Part shown: in pieces, positions 34,214 through 43,166 of the stretch
How positions within the stretch are numbered: the first letter of the stretch is position 1
How the letters are laid out: the number at the start of each line of letters is the position of its first letter
Assembly: GCA_035943635.1 (NCBI GenBank)
Contig: DASZBX010000070.1
Span: forward strand, 54,769 to 118,768
Source: DASZBX01 sp035943635
GTDB taxonomy: Bacteria > Actinomycetota > Actinomycetes > Streptomycetales > Catenulisporaceae
Direction: 5' to 3'
DNA length: 64,000 nucleotides
Notes under the pieces: generated by a model
What the model was told of the DNA's origin: nothing
Seen by the model: only the letters and a program-made list of their open reading frames with translations
Databases searched by the model: none
Translations under genes and position numbers: made by a program

Positions 34214-36328
34214 ATGGTGGGCGGATTGCGGGTGACCGGGACCGGGGATCGGGTTAACGTGACGGTGGTGTGGGTGAGCTTGCTCGGCCCGGTCCGGATG
34301 ATCTCCGGCGACGGGTCCGCGGTCGGGTTGGGACCGCCCATGCAGCGCTGCGTCCTGGCGCTCCTGGTCGTCCAGGCCGGCCGCCCGGTGCCGGTCGAGC
34401 ACCTGGTCGACGCCCTGTGGGGCGAGGCCGCGCCGCAGGGGTCGCGGCGGATGGTGCAGTGGTACGTCTCCCGGCTGCGGCGGGTGCTGGAACCGTACGG
34501 GTTCGGACTGACCCGCGAGGGCGGCGGCTACCGGCTGGATGCGGCCTGCGCGCAGGTGGACGTGCACGAATTCCGGCGCCTGGTCGCGGTGGCCGGTGCG
34601 CCGGGATCCGTTGCCGGGCAGGCAGATGCGGCTGAGAGCGAGGCGGAGACGCTGCGCCGCGCGCTGGCGCTCTGGCATGGTCGACCCCTGACCGGGCTCC
34701 CGGACAGCGAGGCGCTGGACGGGCTGCGCGCGGGCCTGGCCGAGGAGCGCCTCCAAGCCGAGGAACGCCTGTACGCGGCCGAGATCGCCGCCGGGAACCA
34801 CGCGCGGGTGATGGCGGCGCTCGCGGCGACGACGCAGGACAACCCACTGCGCGAACGCCTGGTCGTCCTGCGTATGCGGGCTCTGTGTCAGGCCGGCTGC
34901 CCCGCCGAGGCACTGGCCTGCTACGAAGCCATGCGCCGACGTCTGGCCGCGGAGTTCGGCGTGGACCCGTCGGCCGAACTGCGGGCCGAACACCTCGCCA
35001 TCCTGCGCGCGGACCGCAGCGCGCGCGAGGAATGGGACCAGGACCAGAGCGAGTACCTCGCATGGAACATGGCCAACGACACCGGTTTCGGACGCAGAGC
35101 GAGCGCCGCATCAGGCCTCGATGTCGTCTTCGACTTCGGCCTGGACCTCGCCCCCGAGGACGACGCCGGACCGGAACCCGACGGCGACCCGCCCGATCTC
35201 GACGGCACCGGGCGCGGCCCGGCCCGGAGCACGGCGCGCCTGCGCGAACGCGGTCAGAACCCTGAGAGCCTGGTCGCACGGTTCCAGCTGCCGCGCCGGA
35301 TCCCCGACTTCACCGGGCGCGACGACGAGCTCGCGAGACTGGTCGCCCGGGCCGCACCCGAGCCCGATCCCACGGCCGCGACCGTGAGCGTATGCTCCAT
35401 CGACGGCATGGCCGGCGCCGGAAAGACCGCACTCGCCGTCGAAGCCGCCCACGCCGTCGCGGACCGGTTTCCGGACGGGCAGTTCTACGTCGAACTGCAC
35501 ACCCACACCGCCGGCGCCGAACCGGTGACCACCAGCGCGGCGCTCGAATTCGGCTTGCGCTGCCTGGGGATCGCGGCCTGGCACATCCCCTCCTCGTCGG
35601 CCGAACGCGCTGCACTGTGGCGCTCCTCGCTGGCCGGACAGCGAGTCCTGATCGTGCTCGACGACGTCGCCGGAGCGGAGCAAATCCATCCCCTGATGCC
35701 ACCGGGATCGGGCAGCTTGGCGGTGGTCACCTCGCGCCGGCGCCTGGTGGACCTCGATGCCGCGGAACTCGTCTCGCTCGACGTGCTCGCCCCGCCCGAA
35801 GCGGCCGAACTGTTCACCCGGATGGTCGGCCTGCGCGCCGAGGCCGACCCGGGCGCCGTGCGCGCCGTGCTGGAGGCCTGCGGATATCTGCCGTTGGCGC
35901 TCCGGATCGCCGCTGCCCGACTGCGACACCGCCCGCAGTGGACCGTCTCGTTCCTCGCGCGGCAGCTGGAACAGGACCCGCTCGGCGTGTTGACCACCGC
36001 GGATCGCGGAGTCGCCAATGCGTTCACGCAGTCCTACCAACGGCTGGACGACCGTGGACGCAGGGCACTGCGAGTGCTGGGCCTGCACGCGGCCGTCGAC
36101 TTCGACGTGCCCTCGGCGGTCGCCCTCACCGGCGACCCAGAGGTCGAATTCGTGCTGGAATCCTTGGTGGACAACCATCTGCTCACGCAGCAGGCGCCAG
36201 GCCGCTACGCCTTCCACCGGCTCGTCCGCCTCTGCGCGTCCGCCCACGCCGCCGAGGACTGGACAGCCCGCCCCTGCACGCAGACCGACCTGCCGATCCA
36301 TCTCCCGTGTACGAACTATGACAACTGA
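34214..36328 (+). CDS. SARP/AfsR-type regulator with NB-ARC ATPase domain
   Basis: 704 aa. Winged-helix DNA-binding domain (VSLLGPVRMISGDG to GGGYRLDA, residues 20-110), BTAD domain (115-270, ending FGVDPSAELRAEHLAILRADR), acidic linker, and NB-ARC (about 360-650) with intact Walker A GMAGAGKTALAVEAAHAV, LIVLDDVAGAEQ and VVTSRRRL. The TPR part of AfsR is absent. GTG 34259 may be the true start, since homologues begin at the SLLGP strand. Activator of nearby genes; the divergent peptide cassette is the likely target (inference). ATP-dependent oligomerisation is expected. Confidence 0.92.
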   Translation: MVGGLRVTGTGDRVNVTVVWVSLLGPVRMISGDGSAVGLGPPMQRCVLALLVVQAGRPVPVEHLVDALWGEAAPQGSRRMVQWYVSRLRRVLEPYGFGLTREGGGYRLDAACAQVDVHEFRRLVAVAGAPGSVAGQADAAESEAETLRRALALWHGRPLTGLPDSEALDGLRAGLAEERLQAEERLYAAEIAAGNHARVMAALAATTQDNPLRERLVVLRMRALCQAGCPAEALACYEAMRRRLAAEFGVDPSAELRAEHLAILRADRSAREEWDQDQSEYLAWNMANDTGFGRRASAASGLDVVFDFGLDLAPEDDAGPEPDGDPPDLDGTGRGPARSTARLRERGQNPESLVARFQLPRRIPDFTGRDDELARLVARAAPEPDPTAATVSVCSIDGMAGAGKTALAVEAAHAVADRFPDGQFYVELHTHTAGAEPVTTSAALEFGLRCLGIAAWHIPSSSAERAALWRSSLAGQRVLIVLDDVAGAEQIHPLMPPGSGSLAVVTSRRRLVDLDAAELVSLDVLAPPEAAELFTRMVGLRAEADPGAVRAVLEACGYLPLALRIAAARLRHRPQWTVSFLARQLEQDPLGVLTTADRGVANAFTQSYQRLDDRGRRALRVLGLHAAVDFDVPSAVALTGDPEVEFVLESLVDNHLLTQQAPGRYAFHRLVRLCASAHAAEDWTARPCTQTDLPIHLPCTNYDN

Positions 36329-36329
36329 C

Positions 36330-36358
36330 TGAGCCGGCCCGGACGGCGGGCCGGCTCA
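36330..36358. terminator. bidirectional terminator
   Basis: Perfect 12-bp stem TGAGCCGGCCCG / CGGGCCGGCTCA with a 5-nt loop, lying between convergent genes two bases after the regulator stop. Confidence 0.8.
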
Positions 36359-36370
36359 GCGGTCACAGCA

Positions 36371-38773
36371 CTAGCTCAGCTCCGCCAGGGGAACGGAGTT
36401 GGCCATCAGCTGGTATCCGGCGTCGTTCGGGTGCAGGTGGTCGCCGGAGTCGTAGATCGGGTTCAGTTGCAGGGGATTGCTCGGATTCTGGAGCAGGGCG
36501 TCGAAGTCGAGGACGCCGTCGAACGCGCCGCCGTTGCTGCGGATGAAATTGTTCACGGCCTCGCGGACCGTCTCGTACGCTGCCGTGTACGCGGTGTAGC
36601 CCTGGAACGGCGAGAGCGTGCCGACGATGATCCGCAGCCCGTGGGCGTGCGCTTCGGCGGCGACCTGTTGCAGGCCGGCGATGATCTGGGCGGAGGTGAT
36701 GCCCGACTTGACGTCGTTGATGCCTTCGACCATGACCACGGTCCGGACGCCGGTCTGGGCGAACACGTCCCGGTCCACGCGTGACACGGCGCTGATTCCG
36801 CCGGTCCCGGTGCCGGAGATGCCGGTGAAGTCGTCGGTCGTCACCCGGTTGCCGCTGATCCCTTCGTCCACGACGCCGGACTGCGGGTACTGGGTCTGCG
36901 CGAGCAGGCGCCGGGCCAGGTCGTTCGGCCAGCGGTCGTTTCCGCCGACGGTCGATTGGAATCCGTCGGTGATCGACGCGCCCAGCGCTACGATGGTGCC
37001 GACCGCCGAACCCGGCAGGACGTCGATCCCGGACAGCACGGTCCAGTAGCCGAAGGTGCTTCCGGTCGGGAAGTTCGACACATCAGCAGTCTGATCTCCG
37101 GCCGAATCATTGGTCGAGTACATGGTCTGCTGGCCGAGGCTGTGGTACGCCGCCGTCTGCACCGGTCCGGGCAGGAAGAGGCTGACCAGGAGGTTCGTGT
37201 CGGACGGGACGCTGAACCCGACCGGGTCGCTCATCACCTGTCCGCCGGCCGGGATGATCGTGGACTGATTGCCGTCGAAGGTGAGCGTGACCGGCGTCGC
37301 GGTGGCCGCGGCGGCCGAGCTTTCCAGCGCGATGGTCGCGTGCCCGATCACCAGCGGCACGGTGCCGAACGCGTTGTCCAGCCGGATCCGCGCGCTGCTG
37401 CCGCCGATACTGGAGTGCTCGACCATCCGCAGCGTGCGGCCGGTCCACGGCCCGGCCACGATGCCGTCGTCGACGGCTGCGGACCAGGTCCCGGCCCAGT
37501 TGCCGGGGTTCGGGCGCACGTTGAGGGCGAAGACGTGCATCGCGGCCGTGCTGCCGCTGGGCGCCGCGCTGATTGCGGGCAGGGTCACCGACGCGACGGT
37601 CTTGGCCGGGTTGATCGGCACGCTGTCCGGATACAGCTTCACCGGGAAGGCCACGGTCCCGCTCGGCCCGTTCCAGTGCGGCACCTGCACGGCCATCGTG
37701 TCGGTCGGCCCGGAATACCAGTCCCCGACAGACAAACTGTAGGCCTGCGTGCTGCCGTCGGTGTAGGTCACGGTGCCACTTCCGCTGGTGCCGCCGACCG
37801 TGCCGGCCAGCAGGAACGTCAGGGCATTGCCGGAGCCGGAGACCGCGATCTTCTGTCCGTTCGCGACAACGTTGTCAGCCTGCCCAGACGGCACGTTCGG
37901 CCAGGTCAGATTGGTGGCGTCGAAGGTGAGGCCGGCGCCGGGCACCCAGCCCGCGGCCGCGAGGTCCTGTGCGGAGAAGCTGTGCCCCGACCCGTCCAGG
38001 TTCGCGGCCGCCGTGTTGGAGTTGTCGCTGATCCCGACGTTGTTGAAGAACGCACTCAGGCCCGCAGCGCCGCTGGTAGGCGCAAACGCAGTGGCGAACA
38101 CATGCAACGCCGGAGTGTTCACGGTCGTCGAGCTGATGGTCGGCAACGTCACGCTGGCCACGGTCTTCCCGGCGGTCAGCGACACAGCATCCGAATACAG
38201 ACTGACCTGATGCACCTGAGGCCCACCGGCATTGTGCCGGTACGTGGACCCGGCGGCGATGTTGGCCGTGCCGCTCCACCAATCCGACGCCGCGAGAGTG
38301 TATGTCTGGGTGCTGCCGTCGGTGTAGGTGATCGTGCCGCTGCCGCTGGTGTTGCCCTCGGTGCTGGTGACGATGAAGTCGAGGGCCTTGCCGCTCCCGC
38401 TCAGCGTGAAACTCTGCCCGTCCGCGACAACGTTGTCAGCGTTGCCGGCGGCCACATTCGGAACCTGGACCGAGGCGCCGTCGGCCAGCGAGACGCTCAG
38501 GTTCGGCGCCCAGCCGACCTCGGCCAGCGCCTCGGCGGAGAAGCTGAACCCGCCGCCGTCCAGGTTCCCGGCGCCGGGACTCGCGTCGTCGCTGATCCCG
38601 GTGTTGGTGAACAGCGCGGACAGCGAGGCCGCCGCCGCAGGCCGGGCGGCGGCCGAGGCCTGGACCGGCAGAGCCACCGCGAGAGCCGCGGCCGTGGTCC
38701 CGGCCAGCAGGGCGGCCAGGCCGGTTGAGAGCCGGCCCGGCGGGTGGGCACTGCTGTGTCTGGGTCGCGTCAT
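36371..38773 (-). CDS. secreted SGNH/GDSL hydrolase with two beta-sandwich repeats
   Basis: 800 aa. Signal peptide (LAALLAGTTAAALAVALPV, cleavage near ASAAA). Two tandem copies of about 190 aa share the blocks SALFTNTGISDD/SAFFNNVGISDN, DNVVADGQ/DNVVANGQ, TYTDGSTQxYxL and KTVASVTLP. The rest is a carbohydrate-esterase-like region with SGNH motifs: LGASITDGF (Ser about 595), GISGNRV, VEGINDV and DHLHPND. ATG 38773 is preferred over GTG 38782 because AGAGGA lies 10 nt before it. Acts outside the cell on esters of polysaccharides or lipids. Operator-like palindrome 80 bp upstream. Confidence 0.92.
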   Translation of the reverse strand: MTRPRHSSAHPPGRLSTGLAALLAGTTAAALAVALPVQASAAARPAAAASLSALFTNTGISDDASPGAGNLDGGGFSFSAEALAEVGWAPNLSVSLADGASVQVPNVAAGNADNVVADGQSFTLSGSGKALDFIVTSTEGNTSGSGTITYTDGSTQTYTLAASDWWSGTANIAAGSTYRHNAGGPQVHQVSLYSDAVSLTAGKTVASVTLPTISSTTVNTPALHVFATAFAPTSGAAGLSAFFNNVGISDNSNTAAANLDGSGHSFSAQDLAAAGWVPGAGLTFDATNLTWPNVPSGQADNVVANGQKIAVSGSGNALTFLLAGTVGGTSGSGTVTYTDGSTQAYSLSVGDWYSGPTDTMAVQVPHWNGPSGTVAFPVKLYPDSVPINPAKTVASVTLPAISAAPSGSTAAMHVFALNVRPNPGNWAGTWSAAVDDGIVAGPWTGRTLRMVEHSSIGGSSARIRLDNAFGTVPLVIGHATIALESSAAAATATPVTLTFDGNQSTIIPAGGQVMSDPVGFSVPSDTNLLVSLFLPGPVQTAAYHSLGQQTMYSTNDSAGDQTADVSNFPTGSTFGYWTVLSGIDVLPGSAVGTIVALGASITDGFQSTVGGNDRWPNDLARRLLAQTQYPQSGVVDEGISGNRVTTDDFTGISGTGTGGISAVSRVDRDVFAQTGVRTVVMVEGINDVKSGITSAQIIAGLQQVAAEAHAHGLRIIVGTLSPFQGYTAYTAAYETVREAVNNFIRSNGGAFDGVLDFDALLQNPSNPLQLNPIYDSGDHLHPNDAGYQLMANSVPLAELS
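37865..37876. promoter_or_regulatory. intragenic GACAACGTTGTC palindrome (repeat 2)
   Basis: Lies in frame in the second beta-sandwich repeat and encodes Asp-Asn-Val-Val with a GTT codon, unusual in this G+C-rich gene. Identical to the intergenic operator cores. Confidence 0.4.
38426..38437. promoter_or_regulatory. intragenic GACAACGTTGTC palindrome (repeat 1)
   Basis: Same 12-bp palindrome at the equivalent codons of the first repeat, about 340 bp into the gene. It could serve as an auxiliary operator for looping with the site at 38853. Confidence 0.4.
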
Positions 38774-38852
38774 GGTCTGCACATCCTCTGAGGTCGGGCG
38801 GACCGCCGCCGCCCGGCCGCCGGAGTGAATCCGGGTCCTGATCAGCAGCTGG

Positions 38853-38866
38853 TGACAACGTTGTCA
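38853..38866. promoter_or_regulatory. TGACAACGTTGTCA palindrome upstream of the SGNH hydrolase
   Basis: Perfect 14-bp palindrome with central CG, the form bound by LacI/GalR-family regulators. Centred about 85 bp before the hydrolase start on the minus strand. Confidence 0.7.
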
Positions 38867-39050
38867 TACATCCGCGTAAGCCTTAAGGTCACCGATTTCC
38901 GGTGCCCTGTCAAGCGTTCGCGGACACGGACGCCGCCGACCCCGCGAATTGGGCGGTGTCTGCGCGACCAATCTGCGGACCCGCCGCCGTCTACCCGAAT
39001 GCAGGCGCGGTCCCCGTCCGGGACGCGCCCCGGACCCGAGGAGAATCAAG

Positions 39051-39629
39051 ATGGGAAAGATCGTGGTCAGCCAGAACGTCACGCTCGACGGCGTCGTCGA
39101 AGACCCGAGTGGCGAGGGAGAGTTCCGGCACGGCGGCTGGTTCGCCCAGTTCATGGGCCAGGACTGGGAGGCGTGGGCGGACCTCGAACTGGCCGAGGCG
39201 CAAGGCGCCGACGCGCTGCTGCTCGGTCGGCGCAGTGACGAGTACTTCGGCGTGCGGTCGTCGAAGATGCGCGGTGAGTGGGTGGAGAGTTTGGACCGCC
39301 TGCCCAAATACGTCGTGTCCGCAACGCTCCGAGAGCCCACGTGGACGAACGTGACCGTCCTCGCGGGCGAGGTGGTCGGCGAGGTCTCGAAGCTCAAGGA
39401 ACAGATACAGGGGGAGATCGTCGTGTACGCCAGCCGCCTGCTCGTGCGCACACTGATGGAGCACGACCTGGTCGACGAACTGCGCCTGACCGTCTTCCCG
39501 GTCGTCCTCGGCGCGGGCGAGCGCCTGTTCGGCGAGACCAGCGACAAGCGGCCCCTGCGCCTGATCCACACGAAGACCGTCGGGAACGGCCTCGCCCACC
39601 TGACTTACGAGCGCGTCCGCGAGGCGTAG
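39051..39629 (+). CDS. dihydrofolate reductase-like (RibD C-terminal domain) protein
   Basis: 192 aa. GKIVVSQNVTLDGVVEDP, ALLLGRRSDEYFGV, KYVVSATLREPTW, IVVYASRLLVRTLMEHDLVDEL and VVLGAGERLFGE are the standard blocks of this family. GAGGAGA lies before ATG. Reductases of unknown substrate, probably NADPH-using; not the essential folate enzyme. Confidence 0.93.
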   Translation: MGKIVVSQNVTLDGVVEDPSGEGEFRHGGWFAQFMGQDWEAWADLELAEAQGADALLLGRRSDEYFGVRSSKMRGEWVESLDRLPKYVVSATLREPTWTNVTVLAGEVVGEVSKLKEQIQGEIVVYASRLLVRTLMEHDLVDELRLTVFPVVLGAGERLFGETSDKRPLRLIHTKTVGNGLAHLTYERVREA

Positions 39630-39776
39630 TTACTCGCCGGATTCATCATCTCCCGCTTAAGTCCAGCAAAGGCCGGAGTCCTGGCCTGTGCGAACGCCTC
39701 GGCCTGGCCGGGCGGCGCCCCGCGGGCCATTGACAGCCCTGCCGTTCCGCAGTTTCTTACCTCTGATGCCTGGGTG

Positions 39777-39790
39777 TGACAACGTTGTCG
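39777..39790. promoter_or_regulatory. TGACAACGTTGTCG palindrome upstream of the sedolisin
   Basis: Same 12-bp core as at 38853, about 90-100 bp before the sedolisin start. Similar placement before two secreted hydrolases suggests one shared regulator. Confidence 0.7.
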
Positions 39791-39878
39791 AACGCCGTTC
39801 GCCCCCACTCATCCTCCGGTGGCCGGCGCAGCCGCCTGACGACTCACCTGTGCCCGAAGCCATGTTGTTGGAGGAACT

Positions 39879-41501
39879 GTGAAGAGAACCGTCTACGCGG
39901 CGGTGGCCCTGGCCGCCGCGGCCGGGCTGGCGTTCGCGCTGCCGGCCGGCGCCCAGGCGGCGCCGAGAGCAGCCGCGGCGCCGACCAGTACGGCAGTGAG
40001 CAACCCGACCACCGAACACGCCTGCGCCGAGCCGCTGCACCCGGGCGGCCCGGTCTGTTACGCCATGATCCGCACCGACATCAAGTCCGTGCACGCCGAC
40101 GCGATCAAGCCGAACGCGACGCCGTCCGGCTACGGCCCGTCGAGCCTGCTCAGCGCGTACAATCTCGCCTCCGCCGCGGCCAGTGACGGCAGTGGCCAGA
40201 CCGTCGCGGTGATCGAGAACGCGGACGATCCGAACCTGGAATCGGACCTGGGCACCTACCGCGCCCAGTACGGCCTGCCCGCATGTACGACCGCGAACGG
40301 CTGCTTCGAGAAGGTCAACCAGAGCGGCCAGCAGGGCAACTACCCGGCCGGGAACACCGGCTGGGGCACCGAGGCCTCGCTCGACATCGACATGGTCTCC
40401 GCGATCTGCCCCAAGTGCCACATCATCGCGGTCGAAGCCGGTGACCTCGAGGCGGCGCAGAACACCGCGGTCTCCCTCGGCGCGCACTTCATCTCCAACA
40501 GCTGGGGCACGAGCGACAACTCCGGCGACTCCGGCGCCGACGGCGACTTCAACCACGCGGGCGTCGTCGACGTGGCCAGCTCCGGCGACAGCGGCTACGG
40601 CGTGAGCTACCCGGCCTCCTCGCAGTACGTGGTGGCGGCCGGCGGCACCAGCCTGACCCAGAACTCGGGCACCGCCCGCGGCTGGAGCGAGACGGCCTGG
40701 TCCGGCGCGGGCGCGGGCTGCTCGTCCTGGGAGTCCAAGCCGTCCTGGCAGACCGACACCGGCTGCGGCCGGCGCACGGTGGCCGACGTCTCCGCGGTCG
40801 CCGACCCGAACACCGGCGTCGCCGTGTACGACACCTACGGCGAGGGCGGCTGGTTCGTGGTCGGCGGGACCAGCGTCTCGTCCCCGATCATCGCCTCGGT
40901 CTACGCCCTGGCCGGCGCCCCGGCCGGCTCGGCCGCATCGGTGCTGTACGCCCACGCCAGCGGCCTGAACGACGTGACTTCGGGCTCTGACGGTTCGTGC
41001 AGCCCGTCCTACCTGTGCACCGCACAGGGCGGTTACGACGGCCCGACCGGCCTGGGCACCCCGAACGGCCTCGGCGCGTTCAACGGCACCTCGGGCGGCG
41101 GCGGCACCGGCCCGGCGACCGGCCCGATCGTGTCCGGCGTCTCGTCCGGCCTGTGCGTGGACGACAGCAACTCGAGCACGACCACCGGCAGCCACATCCA
41201 GATCTGGGCCTGCAACGGCACCGGCGCCCAGAGCTGGACCGTGGCGTCCAACGGCACGCTCCAGGTCCTCGGCGGCTGCCTGGACGTGGCCAGCGGCGGC
41301 ACCACCTCCGGGACGAAGGTGCAGTACTGGACCTGCAACGGCACCGGCGCCCAGCAGTGGACCCGCGGGTCCAACAACTCCCTGGTGAACCCGCAGTCCG
41401 GCCTGTGCCTGGACGACCCGGGCTCGACCACGACCCAGGGCACGCAGCTGCAGATCTGGACCTGCAACGGCACCGGCGCGCAGAGCTGGACGCTGCCGTA
41501 A
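39879..41501 (+). CDS. secreted sedolisin-type (S53) protease with ricin-B lectin domain
   Basis: 540 aa. Signal MKRTVYAAVALAAAAGLAFA. No long pro-domain: the catalytic part begins near residue 60. Active-site Glu and Asp in GTEASLDIDMVSA, oxyanion region SSGDSGYGVSYPASS, nucleophile in GGTSVSSPIIASVYA; ends near TGLGTPNGLGAF. A Gly-rich linker leads to a beta-trefoil (about 415-540) with repeated QIWxCNGTGAQSW blocks (QxW motifs) that bind sugars. Extracellular protease targeted to a glycan-bearing substrate. Probably LacI-type regulated. Confidence 0.93.
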   Translation: MKRTVYAAVALAAAAGLAFALPAGAQAAPRAAAAPTSTAVSNPTTEHACAEPLHPGGPVCYAMIRTDIKSVHADAIKPNATPSGYGPSSLLSAYNLASAAASDGSGQTVAVIENADDPNLESDLGTYRAQYGLPACTTANGCFEKVNQSGQQGNYPAGNTGWGTEASLDIDMVSAICPKCHIIAVEAGDLEAAQNTAVSLGAHFISNSWGTSDNSGDSGADGDFNHAGVVDVASSGDSGYGVSYPASSQYVVAAGGTSLTQNSGTARGWSETAWSGAGAGCSSWESKPSWQTDTGCGRRTVADVSAVADPNTGVAVYDTYGEGGWFVVGGTSVSSPIIASVYALAGAPAGSAASVLYAHASGLNDVTSGSDGSCSPSYLCTAQGGYDGPTGLGTPNGLGAFNGTSGGGGTGPATGPIVSGVSSGLCVDDSNSSTTTGSHIQIWACNGTGAQSWTVASNGTLQVLGGCLDVASGGTTSGTKVQYWTCNGTGAQQWTRGSNNSLVNPQSGLCLDDPGSTTTQGTQLQIWTCNGTGAQSWTLP

Positions 41502-41524
41502 GGGTGAGTATGTAGCCTGAAGAA

Positions 41525-41553
41525 GCGGCCCCTGGGATCATCCCAGGGGCCGC
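41525..41553. terminator. bidirectional terminator
   Basis: Perfect 13-bp stem GCGGCCCCTGGGA / TCCCAGGGGCCGC with a 3-nt loop between the convergent sedolisin and duplicated secreted protein genes. Confidence 0.85.
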
Positions 41554-41575
41554 ATCTCGTGCAGTGTGCTCGACC

Positions 41576-42514
41576 TCAGCAGCCCAGGCCCGGAGGGTCG
41601 TAGGACGCGAACGCCGCGTACCGCTGGGTGCCGGTGTCGGACTCGGTGAAGTACCCGCCGAGCATGGGGGACGCGGGATAGTAGCCGTCGGCCTCCACGG
41701 CCGGGGAGACGTGCGTTCCCAGCCAGAGTTGGTAGGTCTGGGTGATCCCGTCGCTGAGCGTGCGCGTGAAGGTGATCTGGTTGGTGAACGGGTTGAAGAG
41801 CGCTCCCGGGACCGCCTCCCAGGTGCCGATTTCGTCGTAGTTGAGATGAACTGCTTCCAGGCCCTGGTCCGCGCAGCGGTTCTCCGCGATCAGCATCTTG
41901 CCGGTCCAGCCGTTGCCGTTGAAGTCGTACATGCCGTCGAGGTCGGGCCAGTCCAAGGGCGAGCTGAAGGCCGGAGCCTTGGCCGAGGCCGCCGTGACCG
42001 CGCTCGGCACGCTGCTCGCGGCCGTGGTCGCAGCACTATGCGACGGGCCGTGCGGGCGCGAGAGCAGCGGCAGGAAGTCGTCGGCAAACACGCCGAAGGC
42101 CATGCCCTGCAGGTCCGACTCGATGAAGTTACCGCCGAACACCGGACTGCCCGCGACGTGGCTCCCTTCGTAGAGCTCATAGCTCTGGGCGACGCCGTTA
42201 CTCAGGATCCGGATGAAGGTGAGCACGCCGTACTGCGGTGACCAGGAGGTGTCGATCATGGTCTCGCTGCTGCCCAACTCGTCGTACGTCATGATGACGG
42301 TCGGGGCGTAGTCCTCGGCGTCGATGACGGTCAGCGTGCCGCTCCAACCGTTCGCGTTGAACTGGTAGGTCCCGTCGACCGACCCGGACACGTCGGCGTC
42401 GGCCGCCTGCGGCGCGATCACCGCGCTGGCCAGCAGAACGCCGACCATGCCCGACGCCACGGTTGCCCGGACCGTCCGCCGCCCCTGCGGTCTCCCGCGG
42501 ATGAAACCAAACAT
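41576..42514 (-). CDS. secreted protein with internal duplication, unknown function
   Basis: 312 aa. Signal peptide with cleavage near ADADV. Two homologous units of about 110 aa: GTYQFNANGWSGTLTVIDAE / GMYDFNGNGWTGKMLIAENR, MTYDELGSSE / LNYDEIGTWE, LTFIRILSNGVAQSYELYEG / ITFTRTLSDGITQTYQLWLG, and GGNFIESD / GGYFTESD. A Ser/Ala-rich linker joins them. Likely an all-beta binding protein, no catalytic motif. GGGAGGG lies before ATG. Confidence 0.85.
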   Translation of the reverse strand: MFGFIRGRPQGRRTVRATVASGMVGVLLASAVIAPQAADADVSGSVDGTYQFNANGWSGTLTVIDAEDYAPTVIMTYDELGSSETMIDTSWSPQYGVLTFIRILSNGVAQSYELYEGSHVAGSPVFGGNFIESDLQGMAFGVFADDFLPLLSRPHGPSHSAATTAASSVPSAVTAASAKAPAFSSPLDWPDLDGMYDFNGNGWTGKMLIAENRCADQGLEAVHLNYDEIGTWEAVPGALFNPFTNQITFTRTLSDGITQTYQLWLGTHVSPAVEADGYYPASPMLGGYFTESDTGTQRYAAFASYDPPGLGC

Positions 42515-42611
42515 AAATACCCTCCCAATTGTTCATGCCATGGTTCACTGCCGGCGCCGAGACAGTGCCCGGACTATACCGACCCGTGCCAGAGCACGAC
42601 AAAGCACGACG

Positions 42612-43166
42612 TCACGATGCTGCCGCACTGGAATGGCTGGAAGGGTGTTTATGCGCAGAGGTCACAGCCGTGCCGATGACGATGAGCGAGAAAAGAACCA
42701 GGCCGATGAAGTGGACTGATGTGCACCACAGGCAGATGGCGTCCACCTTGAACAACTCGGCATAGACCAGCCAGCAGACGAAACCCACGCCGACGACCGC
42801 CGATCCCAGCCTGGTCCGCCGGATCAGCGGCGCGGCGCTACCCCAGGCCCACGGGCTGTTGAGCCCGAGCATGGCGACGAAGAACGCCAACCCCAACACG
42901 GCCACCGGGATGCCGAAGACCACCGACTCAGGGCTCGTGGTCACCCTCTCGCAGTTGATCGTGCTGCTCTCCGGGCAGGCGAGGGTCACGGTCGTCGTGT
43001 AGTGGGCGATGGTGAGATAGATCGAGACGCCCAGCCCGGCCAGGCTCGCGAGCAGCGTGCTCGGGACGATCCACCGAGGCAGACGGACTGCGGCGCCGGT
43101 CGCCGGTTCGGCTGCGGCTGCGGCTGCGGCTGCGGCTGCGACTGCAGCAGAAAGCGATCGTGACAT
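42612..43166 (-). CDS. vitamin K epoxide reductase (VKOR) family membrane protein
   Basis: 184 aa, four to five membrane helices. Redox Cys: CPESSTINCERV in the first loop and the CLWC pair near residue 147 (AICLWCTSVHF). It passes electrons from quinone to a DsbA-like partner, driving disulfide formation outside the membrane. Start overlaps the stop of the upstream thioredoxin-like gene (TGATG), so they are coupled. The N-terminal poly-Ala stretch is encoded by a pure GCTGCG-type repeat. Confidence 0.93.
   Translation of the reverse strand: MSRSLSAAVAAAAAAAAAAEPATGAAVRLPRWIVPSTLLASLAGLGVSIYLTIAHYTTTVTLACPESSTINCERVTTSPESVVFGIPVAVLGLAFFVAMLGLNSPWAWGSAAPLIRRTRLGSAVVGVGFVCWLVYAELFKVDAICLWCTSVHFIGLVLFSLIVIGTAVTSAHKHPSSHSSAAAS
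43111..43140. repeat. in-frame hexanucleotide repeat in the VKOR gene
   Basis: Five exact GCTGCG units encode part of the poly-Ala N-terminus. Multiple of six, so slippage changes Ala number without frameshift. Confidence 0.85.
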
